64,000 nt of DNA from an uncultured Prevotellaceae bacterium (GCA_902762325.1 CACWNV010000001.1:1-64000), one strand, 5' to 3'; counted from the stretch's first letter, positions 36,964-46,181 are shown. Notes: a model not told the origin generated them from the letters alone. Program-made: numbers and translations.

Positions 36964-37006
36964 AGGAAATTAGGGGAAATTTAAGGGGAATTTCCCCTAA
37001 TTTGAA
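36963..37006. repeat. GGGGAATTTCCCC palindrome, right of fic (possible terminator)
   Basis: GAGGAAATTA and GGGGAATTTCCCCTAATTT recur from the left flank. AGGGGAAATT pairs exactly with AATTTCCCCT across a seven-base loop, which could end transcription of both fic and the convergent hsdM. Confidence 0.65.
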
Positions 37007-37009
37007 CTA

Positions 37010-38572
37010 CTATAGATTATATCCTAACTTCTCAAACAGGTCTTTTAGTTGTTGTTTGCTCTCTTCTTCCTGTTGTAAGAGGTCTCGCATTTCCGTTTGT
37101 AGCTGGCGCATTCGGGTGTCGAAGTCTATCTGTTCATCGCGATTGCGGAACTCGATGTACTTACTTGGGACGAGACTCCAGCCTTTCTTCTCTATTTCAT
37201 CAAGTGTTGCAGAGTAACAATACTCTGGTTCGTCGTGATAGGTCTGCTCATATCCTACACGTTGCCAGTTGTGGAAGTTCTCGGCAATCTGCTGTATCTG
37301 TTCTTGTGAGAACTGGATGTACTTCTTTTCGAACGGCTCTCCCCACTGGCGCAGGTCGATGAACAGCACTTCATCCTCACGGTTGCGATAGCGGACCATC
37401 CTGCCGTTCTGCTCTACGGTCCGGGCTTTCTTGTTGTTGTTCAATATCCACAATGTCACGCTGATGTCAGTAGAGTAGAACATATTTCGGGGCAGAATGA
37501 CAATTGCTTCCACCACCTTATTTATTAATAACTGACGACGAATAGCCAGTTCCGTACCGTCACCGCTCAATGCACCGTTGGCAAGTAAGAAGCCCGCCGT
37601 ACCATTGGCGGAAAGCTTGGAAACGATGTTGAGAATCCAACCGTAATTGGCATTGCTTGTGGGTGGTGTCTCATAGCCTGCCCATCGTAGGTCTTCCTTC
37701 AGTTCGTTCTCAGCCCTCCATGCCTTTTGGTTGAATGGAGGATTAGCCATGATGAAGTCAGCCTTCAAGTCCTTGTGCTGGTCGTTATGGAATGTGTCAG
37801 CCGCCATCTCGCCTAAGTTACAGGCAATGCCACGAATGGCAAGGTTCATCTTCGCCAGCTTGTAGGTGGTGTTGGTATATTCCTGACCATATACAGAGAT
37901 GTCGCGCTTGTTCCCGTGATGTGCTTCGATGAACTTCATGCTCTGAACAAACATACCACCAGAACCGCAACAGGGGTCGTAAATCTTCCCGCGATAGGGT
38001 TCAATCATCTCGGCAATCAGGTTGACAATGCTCTTTGGCGTGTAATACTCACCCTTACCCTTGCCCTCGGCAATGGCAAACTTCCCGAGGAAATATTCAT
38101 AGACACGACCAATCAAGTCGTTCTCCCTATCCTTGAGCGTATCTATCTTATTGATTTCATCGAGTAGGGCGGCAAGTTTTGTCCTGTCCAGTGACAATCC
38201 GGCGTAATAGTTGCTTGGCAATGCCCCTTTCAGCGTTGGGTTACACTCCTCAACCTTTGCCAAAGCCTTGTCTATCTTGATGGCGATGTCGTTCTGTTTG
38301 GCATTCTCTATCAGGAAATCCCACCGGCTTTCTGGTTCCAGATAGAAAACATTCTTTGCGTTATAGAAGACGGCATTATCCGCAAATGCTTCTTTGCCGT
38401 CTGCCACAAGTTCGCTCCTGCGCTCCGTAAAGCGGTCGTAGGCGTACTTCAGGAAGATAAGGCTCAACACCACATGCTTATACTCCGATGGTTCAACAGA
38501 GCCACGCAGTTTGTTGGCAGACTCCCATAGGGCTTCTTCAATTGATTTCTCTTTTATCTGTTTCTTTGCCAT
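37010..38572 (-). CDS. hsdM: Type I restriction enzyme, M subunit
   Basis: This 520-residue N6-adenine methyltransferase protects host DNA and is needed with HsdS for restriction. It has an N-terminal helical domain (LWESANKLRGSVEPSEYKHV), the SAM-binding motif DPCCGSGGMF, and the catalytic motif NPPF in MANPPFNQKAW. The tail (DTRMRQLQTEMRDLLQQEEE) is a coiled coil for HsdS contact. Length is standard. It is the first gene of the minus-strand system, with its own -7 box at 38580-38587; a fic gene and palindromes now separate it from hsdS. Confidence 0.96.
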   Translation of the reverse strand: MAKKQIKEKSIEEALWESANKLRGSVEPSEYKHVVLSLIFLKYAYDRFTERRSELVADGKEAFADNAVFYNAKNVFYLEPESRWDFLIENAKQNDIAIKIDKALAKVEECNPTLKGALPSNYYAGLSLDRTKLAALLDEINKIDTLKDRENDLIGRVYEYFLGKFAIAEGKGKGEYYTPKSIVNLIAEMIEPYRGKIYDPCCGSGGMFVQSMKFIEAHHGNKRDISVYGQEYTNTTYKLAKMNLAIRGIACNLGEMAADTFHNDQHKDLKADFIMANPPFNQKAWRAENELKEDLRWAGYETPPTSNANYGWILNIVSKLSANGTAGFLLANGALSGDGTELAIRRQLLINKVVEAIVILPRNMFYSTDISVTLWILNNNKKARTVEQNGRMVRYRNREDEVLFIDLRQWGEPFEKKYIQFSQEQIQQIAENFHNWQRVGYEQTYHDEPEYCYSATLDEIEKKGWSLVPSKYIEFRNRDEQIDFDTRMRQLQTEMRDLLQQEEESKQQLKDLFEKLGYNL

Positions 38573-38579
38573 AATAATG

Positions 38580-38587
38580 CAAAGATA
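38580..38587 (-). promoter_or_regulatory. -7 box of hsdM
   Basis: TATCTTTG on the minus strand lies only 7 bp from the hsdM ATG, so the transcript would be leaderless. No clear -33 TTG is found. Confidence 0.5.
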
Positions 38588-38686
38588 AGCATATTTTGTT
38601 AAACTTCCTAATTTCTATTGAACAATAAGTCAGATAAACGCTTGATATTTCTGCTAAAGACAGAGGATGTTTTATAGTCAAAGAAC

Positions 38687-39073
38687 TTGACAAAAACTTG
38701 TCGGGGAAAAGTGATGAAAGAGAAGTTAAAATCTGTAAAACATGATTCTTCACTCTTCATTCATCATTCTTCATTTCGTGAAAAACCAGCTTTCGCACCG
38801 CGAAAGGTAAGCTTTGACCGCGCCAAAGACCATGTTTCATCGCCTCAAACATATCCTTTCGCACGACGAAACGATACCTTTGGCGAGGCGAAACGATACC
38901 TTTGGCAAATTTTGATTTTGTAAATCGCCCGTTTACAGTTTTAAATTCGTGTAACCATATATGAGTCAACGCTTTACGAAAAACATCAAAAAATGGCGTT
39001 TTTTCGGCCGAGTGACCCTTTCGTTCGCGCAGATGGCCTTTATTTGGGGCCAGAATTCGAATATTATTTGACA
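38687..39073 (+). repeat. Dispersed 387-bp repeat, copy B
   Basis: It aligns without gaps to 57473-57859 with only scattered substitutions. It contains a direct repeat of GAAACGATACCTTTGGC, GC-rich small palindromes and the block ATTCGAATATTATTTGACA at its end. It lies in the 677-bp gap between hsdM and gpx. Open frames that cross both copies differ mainly at amino-acid-changing sites, so no protein is claimed. The rest of this gap, 38588-38686 and 39074-39179, shows nothing recognisable beyond A/T-rich sequence. Confidence 0.85.
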
Positions 39074-39179
39074 GAATTGTCGAAGGCTAATATTCAGTTT
39101 GGCGGTGGCAGGAGTAAGGTCTCAGGGTGAGATATGTCGCGGACGACCTTTTGTTTAACATGTTTAAAGTTGTCGATAA

Positions 39180-39214
39180 ATCGCTTGCGATATGATTTTT
39201 ATTCCGTATCTTTG
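39180..39214 (+). promoter_or_regulatory. Promoter of gpx-ohrR with overlapping palindrome
   Basis: TATCTTTG at 39207-39214 is preceded by TTG at 39185-39187 with 19 bp between. The 12-bp palindrome ATCGCTTGCGAT (39180-39191) covers the -33 element and is a candidate operator for the OhrR-like repressor encoded downstream. Confidence 0.65.
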
Positions 39215-39249
39215 CATCGTAAACGATATAAATAACGATTAAATAAAAT

Positions 39250-39798
39250 ATGACTATGCAAAAGATTTATGATTTCAAGGCTCTGACGAGCAAAGGCAAG
39301 GAGATAGATTTCGCTGAGTTTAAGGACAAGGTGTTGCTGATTGTCAACACTGCCAGCAAGTGTGGGTTCACCCCTCAGTTCGCCGGACTGGAAGAACTGA
39401 ACCAGAAGTATAAGGAAAAGGGGCTGATCGTTATCGGGTTCCCCTGCAACCAGTTCAAGGAACAAGATCCGGGAAGTGACAGTCAGATACAAGAGTTCTG
39501 CCAATTGAATTATGGTGTGACTTTCCAGATTATGAAGAAGATAGACGTGAACGGTTCCAATGCTGACCCGATATTTGAGTATCTGAAGGCACAGGCACCG
39601 GCTGAGGAGTATCATGGACTGAAAGCCAAGGCTGCCAAGGCACTCTTCAAGACCATCAGCAGCAGCGTGGAAAAAGACAGCGACATCAAGTGGAACTTCA
39701 CCAAGTTCCTGATTTCGAAGGACGGTGAGACCATCAAACGCTATGCTCCCACCACTGAACCGAAGGACTTTGAGAAGGACATAGAGGCTATGCTGTAG
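39250..39798 (+). CDS. Glutathione-peroxidase-family thiol peroxidase
   Basis: The 182-residue protein reduces hydroperoxides. The triad is visible: Cys in NTASKCGFTPQ, Gln in GFPCNQF and Trp with Asn in KWNFTKFL. It has cysteine, not selenocysteine. It has no signal peptide and should be cytoplasmic; in bacteria without glutathione the family often uses thioredoxin. It starts at 39250, with a second possible ATG six bases later. It is followed after 42 bp by a MarR/OhrR-like gene, which suggests a peroxide-responsive pair. Confidence 0.93.
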   Translation: MTMQKIYDFKALTSKGKEIDFAEFKDKVLLIVNTASKCGFTPQFAGLEELNQKYKEKGLIVIGFPCNQFKEQDPGSDSQIQEFCQLNYGVTFQIMKKIDVNGSNADPIFEYLKAQAPAEEYHGLKAKAAKALFKTISSSVEKDSDIKWNFTKFLISKDGETIKRYAPTTEPKDFEKDIEAML

Positions 39799-39840
39799 CA
39801 GGTTAAGAGAGAAGAGTGATAAACAAATCGTTTAAATGAT

Positions 39841-40278
39841 ATGCACGCTGAATTACAACTCGATAATCAGGTTTGCTTCCGGCTCTATTCGGCAGCCCGA
39901 CTGATGACTCAGGCTTACACGCCCTTTCTCAATGAGCTGGGCATCACCTATCCTCAGTACTTGGTACTGATGGTGCTCTGGGAAAAGGATTCGCAGCCTG
40001 TGAACGACATCGCTCATCGTCTGCTCTTAGAGACAAACACTGTCACTCCGCTACTCCAGCGTATGGAGAAGCAGGGCATCGTCAGTCGTAGGAAAGGAGA
40101 GCACGACAAGCGACAGCAGATTGTGTCGCTGACGGAGAAAGGACGTGAGCTGGAGCAAAAGGCATTTGACATTATCCCCGCAGGAATGGGCAAGCGTCTG
40201 GCTCCCTGTCCGCTTAGCATGGACGACTATCTGCAGCTGGCAGGCGAGCTCGACAACATCATTGATACATTAAAATAA
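39841..40278 (+). CDS. MarR/OhrR-family peroxide-sensing repressor
   Basis: This 145-residue winged-helix protein has the OhrR hallmarks LDNQVCFRLYSAARL with a single N-terminal reactive Cys and ITYPQYLVLMVLWE, then the wing residues RRKGEHDKRQQIV. OhrR proteins release DNA when that Cys is oxidised by organic hydroperoxides. The usual partner is ohr; here the neighbour is a glutathione-peroxidase-type enzyme. The palindrome over the gpx promoter is a plausible target. Confidence 0.88.
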   Translation: MHAELQLDNQVCFRLYSAARLMTQAYTPFLNELGITYPQYLVLMVLWEKDSQPVNDIAHRLLLETNTVTPLLQRMEKQGIVSRRKGEHDKRQQIVSLTEKGRELEQKAFDIIPAGMGKRLAPCPLSMDDYLQLAGELDNIIDTLK

Positions 40279-40310
40279 AACAGACAATCCCCCCAACCGT
40301 TCACAACAAA

Positions 40311-40961
40311 TTGGATAGACTGCTCTCATATATCGTCAGACTGATGGTTTGGCTCTCCGGAAGGGCCAGGCTATTGGCACGTCTGCACCTCTGCCAATAT
40401 GAAGAATGGCAGAAAGGCAAGCCGCTGAAGGTTCTTCTCGTGGGCTACAACGGTGCCAGAAACACCGGTGCCGATGCCCGTGTGGTGGCATTGGTCAGAC
40501 AACTGGACGAGATGCTGGGAGCCGACAACATTGAAATGACGGTGATGACACTCGATAAGGATAGTGTCAGAGGCTATTTCCCGGAGCATGTACGTCAATG
40601 GACGTTCACCACCCTGTTCTTCTGGTCGCTTCTTCGTGCCTGCTCCAGTCATCATGTCGCCATTTTGTGTGAAGGTTCCACGCTCACGACGACCTTTGCC
40701 AAGGCTCTTTCCGTCTTCTATTGTCAGGCGGCAGGTATCATGAGGCGGCAGGGGAAGCCATGCATTGCCTACGGATCTGAGGTGGGACATCTGGAAGGCT
40801 GGCTGGCTAAGTTGAGTCATGACATGTATCAGGACACCTATTTCATCGTTCGCACGGAGGAGTCCTTGCAGAACTTGAAGGCGTTGGGACTTCCGCCGAT
40901 GCTCACCATCATGGCGCTTGCCAAGCGGATAGCCAAAAATATCAAGAGGGATTTAATGTGA
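40311..40961 (+). pseudogene. Truncated polysaccharide pyruvyl transferase-like gene
   Basis: The frame codes for 216 residues starting LDRLLSYIVRLMVWLSGRAR with TTG as the only start near a plausible site; ATG 40344 would give 205. It contains VLLVGYNGARNTGADARVVA, ILCEGSTLTTTFAKALS and CIAYGSEVGHLEGW, features I recall from the polysaccharide pyruvyl transferase family, whose members are about 350-450 residues. The translation stops soon after YFIVRTEESLQNLKALGLP and its last 20 bp overlap the end of the convergent CvfB-like gene. The second half of the fold is missing, so it is probably a remnant. Confidence 0.6.
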
Positions 40962-41784
40962 TACTGAAGTCACTGACGGTTATCAGATGCTGTTTGTATA
41001 AGTTTCCGACAGCCTTCTTAAATGTCTTTTTACTAACCTGGAAGCGTTCACGGATATCATCGGCATCGCTTTTGTCACCAAGGTTGCACTTCCCGTCGTG
41101 TTCCTTCAGGTATTGTAACAGTTCTTCGGAAAAGTCCAGTGCCTGCTGATGCCCCATCGGCTGGAGCTTCAGGTCAATCTTCCCGTCGGGACGCACCGAC
41201 TTTATGTAGGCGGTGAGCCGGTCTCCCGTATGAATGTTCTTGAAAATCTCTTCCTCATACGCCAGACCTTGATACTTGTTGTCAATGATTACTTTGAATC
41301 CCAGATCTGTCTTTTGCCAGATGAGGGCATCTACGGCATCGCCTTGCTGGTAGTCTGGAACACGCTGGGAAAGGTAGTGCTCTACCTTTGCAGATGCCAT
41401 GATACGGTAACTCTCTTCGTCAACATGCACATGGACGATGTATGACTTCCCTATTTCCATTCGCATCTTCTGCTCACGGAAAGGGCAGAACAAGTCTTTC
41501 TGAAGTCCCCATTTCAGGAAAGCACCATACTTGTTGACCCATGCCACTTCCAAGAAGGCAAATTCGCCCACCTTACATAACGGATGTTCGGTTGTCGCGA
41601 CGAGGCGTTCTTCGGTGTCGAGATAGAGGAACACTTCAATCTCATCCCCGATTTGATAGTTCTTGGGCTGTAATTTCTTCGGCAGAAGAATCTCTCCGGC
41701 ATCTCCACCATCCAGATAAAGACCGAAGTCAACTCTCTTCAATATCGTCAGGCGGTTGTAGTCACCTAATTTTAGTTTACTCAT
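40942..41784 (-). CDS. S1-domain RNA-binding protein, CvfB/YitL type
   Basis: The 280-residue protein has consecutive S1-like domains beginning KLGDYNRLTILKRVDFGLYL, followed by GEFAFLEVAWVNKYGAFLKW and a third S1 unit with TAYIKSVRPDGKIDLKL, and a C-terminal winged helix (DIRERFQVSKKTFKKAVG). This is the layout of CvfB, which binds RNA and influences virulence gene expression in staphylococci; the role here is unknown. It converges on the truncated pyruvyl-transferase-like gene with a 20-bp overlap and lies 31 bp after lolD on the same strand. Confidence 0.9.
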   Translation of the reverse strand: MSKLKLGDYNRLTILKRVDFGLYLDGGDAGEILLPKKLQPKNYQIGDEIEVFLYLDTEERLVATTEHPLCKVGEFAFLEVAWVNKYGAFLKWGLQKDLFCPFREQKMRMEIGKSYIVHVHVDEESYRIMASAKVEHYLSQRVPDYQQGDAVDALIWQKTDLGFKVIIDNKYQGLAYEEEIFKNIHTGDRLTAYIKSVRPDGKIDLKLQPMGHQQALDFSEELLQYLKEHDGKCNLGDKSDADDIRERFQVSKKTFKKAVGNLYKQHLITVSDFSITLNPS

Positions 41785-41815
41785 CTTGTAGGTATTTTGA
41801 TGTTCAGCGAGTTAT

Positions 41816-42469
41816 TTATTCCGAGATAACACCATCTTTCATGTGGATAGTCCTGTCAGTGAGCTTGGCAAGTTCCTCGTCATGTGTCACGATGACAAAT
41901 GTCTGTCCCAGCTTGTCACGCAGTTCGAAGAACAGCTGGTGTAGTTCTGCTTTGTTCTTACTGTCCAGACTTCCACTTGGTTCATCAGCCAGGACGACGT
42001 CAGGGTTGTTCACTAAGGCACGTGCAACAGCCACTCTCTGCTTCTCACCTCCTGAGAGCTGGTTGGGCTTGTGGTCAGCACGGTCTGACAGTCCCATGAG
42101 TGCTAACAATTCTTCTGCCCGTTCTTTCGCCTTGTTGCGTGAAACACCGGCGATAAAGGCAGGAATCATAATGTTCTCAATGGCGGTGAATTCAGGCAGG
42201 AGCTGATGGAACTGGAAGACAAAGCCTATATGCTGGTTGCGGAACTCGCTGAGCTTCTTTGTCGAAAGCTGGCTCACGTCGGTTCCCTCGATGATGATAT
42301 TCCCGCTGTCAGGCTTGTCGAGTGTCCCGATGATCTGCAGCAGTGTGGTCTTACCAGCACCGCTCGGTCCGACGATACTCACCATCTCTCCTTTATTGAT
42401 ATGAAGGTTTATCCCCTTGAGCACCTGAAGGTTTCCGAAGCTCTTAGTTACTTCTTTGATGTCTATCAT
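41816..42469 (-). CDS. lolD: LolD-like ABC transporter ATPase
   Basis: The 217-residue ATPase has Walker [10 protein letters not shown], the signature LSGGEKQR, Walker B VVLADEP and a switch His in IVTHDEE. Size and the sequence around the Q loop ([16 protein letters not shown]) match LolD/MacB-type ATPases, which drive lipoprotein release from the inner membrane. No LolC/E permease is nearby, so the partner is elsewhere. It lies 19 bp after the antiporter gene on the same strand. Confidence 0.88.
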   Translation of the reverse strand: MIDIKEVTKSFGNLQVLKGINLHINKGEMVSIVGPSGAGKTTLLQIIGTLDKPDSGNIIIEGTDVSQLSTKKLSEFRNQHIGFVFQFHQLLPEFTAIENIMIPAFIAGVSRNKAKERAEELLALMGLSDRADHKPNQLSGGEKQRVAVARALVNNPDVVLADEPSGSLDSKNKAELHQLFFELRDKLGQTFVIVTHDEELAKLTDRTIHMKDGVISE

Positions 42470-42488
42470 AAGTTTTGTTTGTTGTTAT

Positions 42489-44627
42489 TTATTTTGACTT
42501 TCTTGTCTTTAGCAGATTGTGTACCCACTCACGGAACAGGTCGTATGCACTCTGTTCCTCAGTATGCTGAGGCTGTGCGAATGTCATGGAATCCATTGCT
42601 TCGCCGAACTGGTCAGGGAAGATAATCATCATGCTTGTCCCGCTGAAGTATTCCGTGAGTTCTTCGGGCAGCCTTTCCATTGCATTCTTATAGGAGACGG
42701 TTCCCTTACGGGCCGTCACCACCACGAACATGTGGTCTTCCGAGATGCTTCCTGCCAGACGCGGCAGTTCATTCCAGTGTTCCATTTCATCGTATTCAGC
42801 CCGTACGCTGGGGTGACGGTTAGAGATAAACTGCTGTATCAGTGTAAGCGTGTCCTCACGTCCGTGGAAGACGACCTTGCAGTCCAGGTTTGTTGCCATG
42901 CGGGCAAGTCTGATCAGCCATCTGTAGAAACCGGTCTCAAACTGTGCCCTTGACGGTACGCAGACTTGAATACGGCGTATCGTGTTGAGAGGCTGGCAGA
43001 TTCGTGCCATGATAATCTGGCGGTTCAGACCGTTGAACAAACTCTGGTGAAACTCTCCCCAGAACTTTGGAGACACTTCCTTGTGCGAGTGCATGCCGAT
43101 GATAATCTCTGAAGCCATGAACTCATTGAAAGCATGTTTGATGCCATTGGCTATATTCGCCGCAATACGCACTTGCGTCTGCATCCTCACATCGTATCCA
43201 GCTGCATACTGAGTGACCTGGTCCAACAGTTTCTGTCCTTTTTCCTGGTTTGTGCGCAAGTTCTCGTCGTCATATACCACGTTAAGACTGACCATTCCGC
43301 GGTTCAGCCGTTCGTTGCGCATCAAGAGAGCCATGTTAATCAGATTGTTCGCATACTCAGGATACTTCACTGGAATCAGAATCTTTTCATCATCACCATC
43401 CTGATTGTCCACTTCAGGCATGTCTTTGTCGCGCAGCACGATTCGCTGGGCAGACCGTTCGGTGACGATGGTTGAGATGATGCAGGTGAAGAGAATCATG
43501 ATGATTACGCCGTTCAGGATGTCATCATTCACGAGGAACTGCCCGGGAACTATTTCCGTCTTCATACCTACCATTGCCATGGCGATGGCACCGGCAGCAT
43601 GGGCGGAGGTGAGTCCGAACATCATGTGACCCGACGAGAGAGGGAGTTTAAAGAACATTCCTGCCAGATAGGCGGCGATGGCCTTGCTGAATGTTCCGAT
43701 GAACACAAACCAGAGTACAATCCAGATGATGGCTCCCCCATGAAAGAGCAGTCTTACATTGATCAGCATGCCGACACCGATAAGGAAATAGGGGATGAAC
43801 AGGGCGTTACCGATAAACTCGATGCGGTTCATCAATGCCGACATGTGAGGGATATAGCGGTTCAGGATAAGACCGGCAAGGAAGGCACCGACAATCCCTT
43901 CTAATCCGATGGCCTCACTGAGGGCAGCACTCATAAACATCATTGACATCACAAAGATGAACTGCATGACGGCATCTGAATAGCGGCGCAGGAACCAGCG
44001 GGCAAGCCGGGGTATCAGCAGGATTAGTAATGTGCAGTACAAGGAGAACCTTATGACAAACCATATCCAGAAGAAGACACCCCCAGAACCGTTGAGTGCC
44101 GAAACAATGGCTGCCAGCGTCACGAGTGCCAGCAGTAGGGAGAGCATTGAACCGCCGACGCTCAGTGTCACACTCGGCTTGTTCTGCAGTCCGTATCGTC
44201 CGATGATAGGGTAGGCTATCAGGGTGTTGGAAGCCATGAGGCATCCTAATAATAAAGAGGTGGAAACCCCATAGCCCAGAATATAGATTCCCATGAAATA
44301 GCTCAGCACAAAGGGGATGAAGAAGGTGAGCAGTCCGAAGGTGGTGATGCGTGGGATATTCTTGCGTACTCCTTCCATGTCCATTTCCAGAGAGGCAAGG
44401 AACATAATATAATAGATTCCGACTTTCCCGAAGAGTTCAAAGGAATCGTCACGCTCAAGGATGTTCAGTCCATACTTTCCAATCAATACACCAGCCAGTA
44501 CCATTCCGATGAGGTGCGGAATACGCAGCTTTCCCATGATGATAGGGGCAAAGAGAATGATTAGCAGCACGACGAAGAAAATCAGCGTGGGGTCAGTGAT
44601 GGGAAAGTAATGTGACAAATCTGGCAT
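42489..44627 (-). CDS. CPA2-family sodium/proton antiporter with UspA-like tail
   Basis: The 712-residue protein has about 12 hydrophobic segments in residues 10-390, with TLIFFVVLLIILFAPIIMGK at the start and EAIGLEGIVGAFLAGLILNR in the transporter core, then a cytoplasmic region (about 410-712) resembling tandem universal-stress domains. It likely exchanges Na+ or K+ for H+ at the inner membrane, with nucleotide or stress control through the tail. It has its own -7 box on the minus strand and is followed by lolD and the CvfB-like gene. Confidence 0.9.
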   Translation of the reverse strand: MPDLSHYFPITDPTLIFFVVLLIILFAPIIMGKLRIPHLIGMVLAGVLIGKYGLNILERDDSFELFGKVGIYYIMFLASLEMDMEGVRKNIPRITTFGLLTFFIPFVLSYFMGIYILGYGVSTSLLLGCLMASNTLIAYPIIGRYGLQNKPSVTLSVGGSMLSLLLALVTLAAIVSALNGSGGVFFWIWFVIRFSLYCTLLILLIPRLARWFLRRYSDAVMQFIFVMSMMFMSAALSEAIGLEGIVGAFLAGLILNRYIPHMSALMNRIEFIGNALFIPYFLIGVGMLINVRLLFHGGAIIWIVLWFVFIGTFSKAIAAYLAGMFFKLPLSSGHMMFGLTSAHAAGAIAMAMVGMKTEIVPGQFLVNDDILNGVIIMILFTCIISTIVTERSAQRIVLRDKDMPEVDNQDGDDEKILIPVKYPEYANNLINMALLMRNERLNRGMVSLNVVYDDENLRTNQEKGQKLLDQVTQYAAGYDVRMQTQVRIAANIANGIKHAFNEFMASEIIIGMHSHKEVSPKFWGEFHQSLFNGLNRQIIMARICQPLNTIRRIQVCVPSRAQFETGFYRWLIRLARMATNLDCKVVFHGREDTLTLIQQFISNRHPSVRAEYDEMEHWNELPRLAGSISEDHMFVVVTARKGTVSYKNAMERLPEELTEYFSGTSMMIIFPDQFGEAMDSMTFAQPQHTEEQSAYDLFREWVHNLLKTRKSK

Positions 44628-44661
44628 GTGTATAGTCGATGTATAGGTTTTGAATCAAGTG

Positions 44662-44669
44662 CAAAGGTA
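44662..44669 (-). promoter_or_regulatory. -7 box of the antiporter gene
   Basis: TACCTTTG on the minus strand lies 34 bp upstream of the ATG. No TTG is found at the expected distance. Confidence 0.5.
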
Positions 44670-44820
44670 CACAAATTATTTGAGAATATGATAAATGAAA
44701 GGAGTTTTTATGCGACTGATTATTGGGCAATGTGATTTAGAAAGTTGACATAAGCCACACAAAAAACGGCAAAACAAGTAAAAAAACTGTCAGAAAGGTC
44801 ATTAAATCAGTAGAAAATTG

Positions 44821-44828
44821 TAATTTTG
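44821..44828 (+). promoter_or_regulatory. -7 box of asd
   Basis: TAATTTTG lies 49 bp before the asd ATG. The -33 element is not evident. Confidence 0.5.
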
Positions 44829-44877
44829 CACCGTCAAATAAGAATGGTATATTCATTAAACATTAATTCAGAAGAAA

Positions 44878-45888
44878 ATGAAAGTAGCAATTGTAGGAGC
44901 GAGTGGAGCAGTAGGACAGGAATTCCTCCGTATTCTCGCAGAACGTGATTTCCCCATTGACGAGTTGGTATTGTTTGGCAGTGAGCGCAGTGCAGGCCGA
45001 AAATACAGTTTCAAAGGGAAGGATTATGAGGTGAAACTATTGCAACATAACGACGACTTCAAAGATATAGACATCGCTTTTGTTTCTGCCGGAGGCGGTA
45101 CGTCCAAGGATTTTGCAGAGACTATCACGAAGTATGGTACGGTGATGATCGACAACAGCAGTGCTTTCCGTATGGACGAGGATGTTCCCCTTGTCGTTCC
45201 GGAGTGCAATGCCGAGGATGCGCTGAATCGTCCTCGTGGCATTATTGCCAATCCCAACTGCACTACGATTATGATGGTGACCGTCTTGCAGCCTCTTGAG
45301 CAGCTGAGCCATATCAAGCGTATCCGTGTCTCTTCCTATCAGAGTGCCAGTGGTGCCGGTGCTGCTGCAATGGCAGAGTTACAGCAGCAGTACAAGGAAC
45401 TGGTGAACAACGAACCTGTGACAGTTAAGAAGTTCCCTCATCAGTTGGCTTATAATGTGATTCCTCAGATTGATGTGTTCACAGATAACGGCTACACCAA
45501 GGAAGAGATGAAGATGTTTAATGAGACTCGTAAGATCATGCATACTGATGTCCGTTGCTCTGCTACGTGTGTGCGTGTCAGTTCTCTGCGTAGTCATTCA
45601 GAGAGCGTTTGGATTGAGACAGAGCGTCCCATCAGTGTTGAGGAGGCTCAGAAAGCCATCGCTGCTGCCCCTGGCTGTTCGTTGGTCGACGATCCTGCAA
45701 ATCTTATCTATCCGATGCCGCTTGACACTGCCGGAAAGGATGACGTCTTTGTTGGTCGTGTACGTAAGGATCTGGCTGAAGACTGCGGTCTGACCCTTTG
45801 GTTGAGTGGAGACCAGATCCGCAAGGGTGCCGCTTTGAACGCTGTACAGATTGCCGAGTACTTGATAAAGGTTGGCAATATCAAATAA
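44878..45888 (+). CDS. asd: Aspartate-semialdehyde dehydrogenase
   Basis: This 336-residue NADP enzyme makes aspartate semialdehyde for lysine, threonine, methionine and diaminopimelate. It has the nucleotide loop [13 protein letters not shown], the active Cys in NPNCTT, the substrate-binding [13 protein letters not shown] and the His in [13 protein letters not shown]. Size and order are standard. It stands alone between its own promoter and a strong terminator. Confidence 0.97.
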   Translation: MKVAIVGASGAVGQEFLRILAERDFPIDELVLFGSERSAGRKYSFKGKDYEVKLLQHNDDFKDIDIAFVSAGGGTSKDFAETITKYGTVMIDNSSAFRMDEDVPLVVPECNAEDALNRPRGIIANPNCTTIMMVTVLQPLEQLSHIKRIRVSSYQSASGAGAAAMAELQQQYKELVNNEPVTVKKFPHQLAYNVIPQIDVFTDNGYTKEEMKMFNETRKIMHTDVRCSATCVRVSSLRSHSESVWIETERPISVEEAQKAIAAAPGCSLVDDPANLIYPMPLDTAGKDDVFVGRVRKDLAEDCGLTLWLSGDQIRKGAALNAVQIAEYLIKVGNIK

Positions 45889-45902
45889 ACAGTCTTTTTT
45901 TC

Positions 45903-45953
45903 ATCTCCTCATGCTGACGGTATGTTCACGCTGGCATGAGGAGATTTGTTTTT
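45903..45953 (+). terminator. Terminator of asd
   Basis: ATCTCCTCATGC (45903-45914) pairs perfectly with GCATGAGGAGAT (45934-45945), followed by TTGTTTTT. Confidence 0.85.
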
Positions 45954-46181
45954 ATCCATAAGAATCGGTTCGGGATTTAACTTCCATTCATCTTTCTTTT
46001 TTGATGCATCCTTAAAGGAGTCAGCAGTTGCTTTGACCCCTAAAAGCCCTTGATACTTTAAAAAACTGCACGTTTGAGCTTAGTTTTTTGCCCTTCAGTG
46101 AAAAAGTGAGCAAATATTTGGAAAAAACGGACAAAGCTAATTGTAGAAAAATCATCACCTTTGTAGAAAATATCAAATGAA

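Noticed and set aside
38687-38923. A 78-codon frame in dispersed-repeat copy B that has a counterpart in copy C (57443-57709).
   Set aside because: The copies have no indels, so a shared frame is expected, and most substitutions between them change the amino acid. There is no ribosome-binding or promoter context.
45950-46181. A regulatory RNA or riboswitch before the RND operon.
   Set aside because: The 230 bp after the asd terminator contain only weak inverted repeats and no family pattern I recognise.
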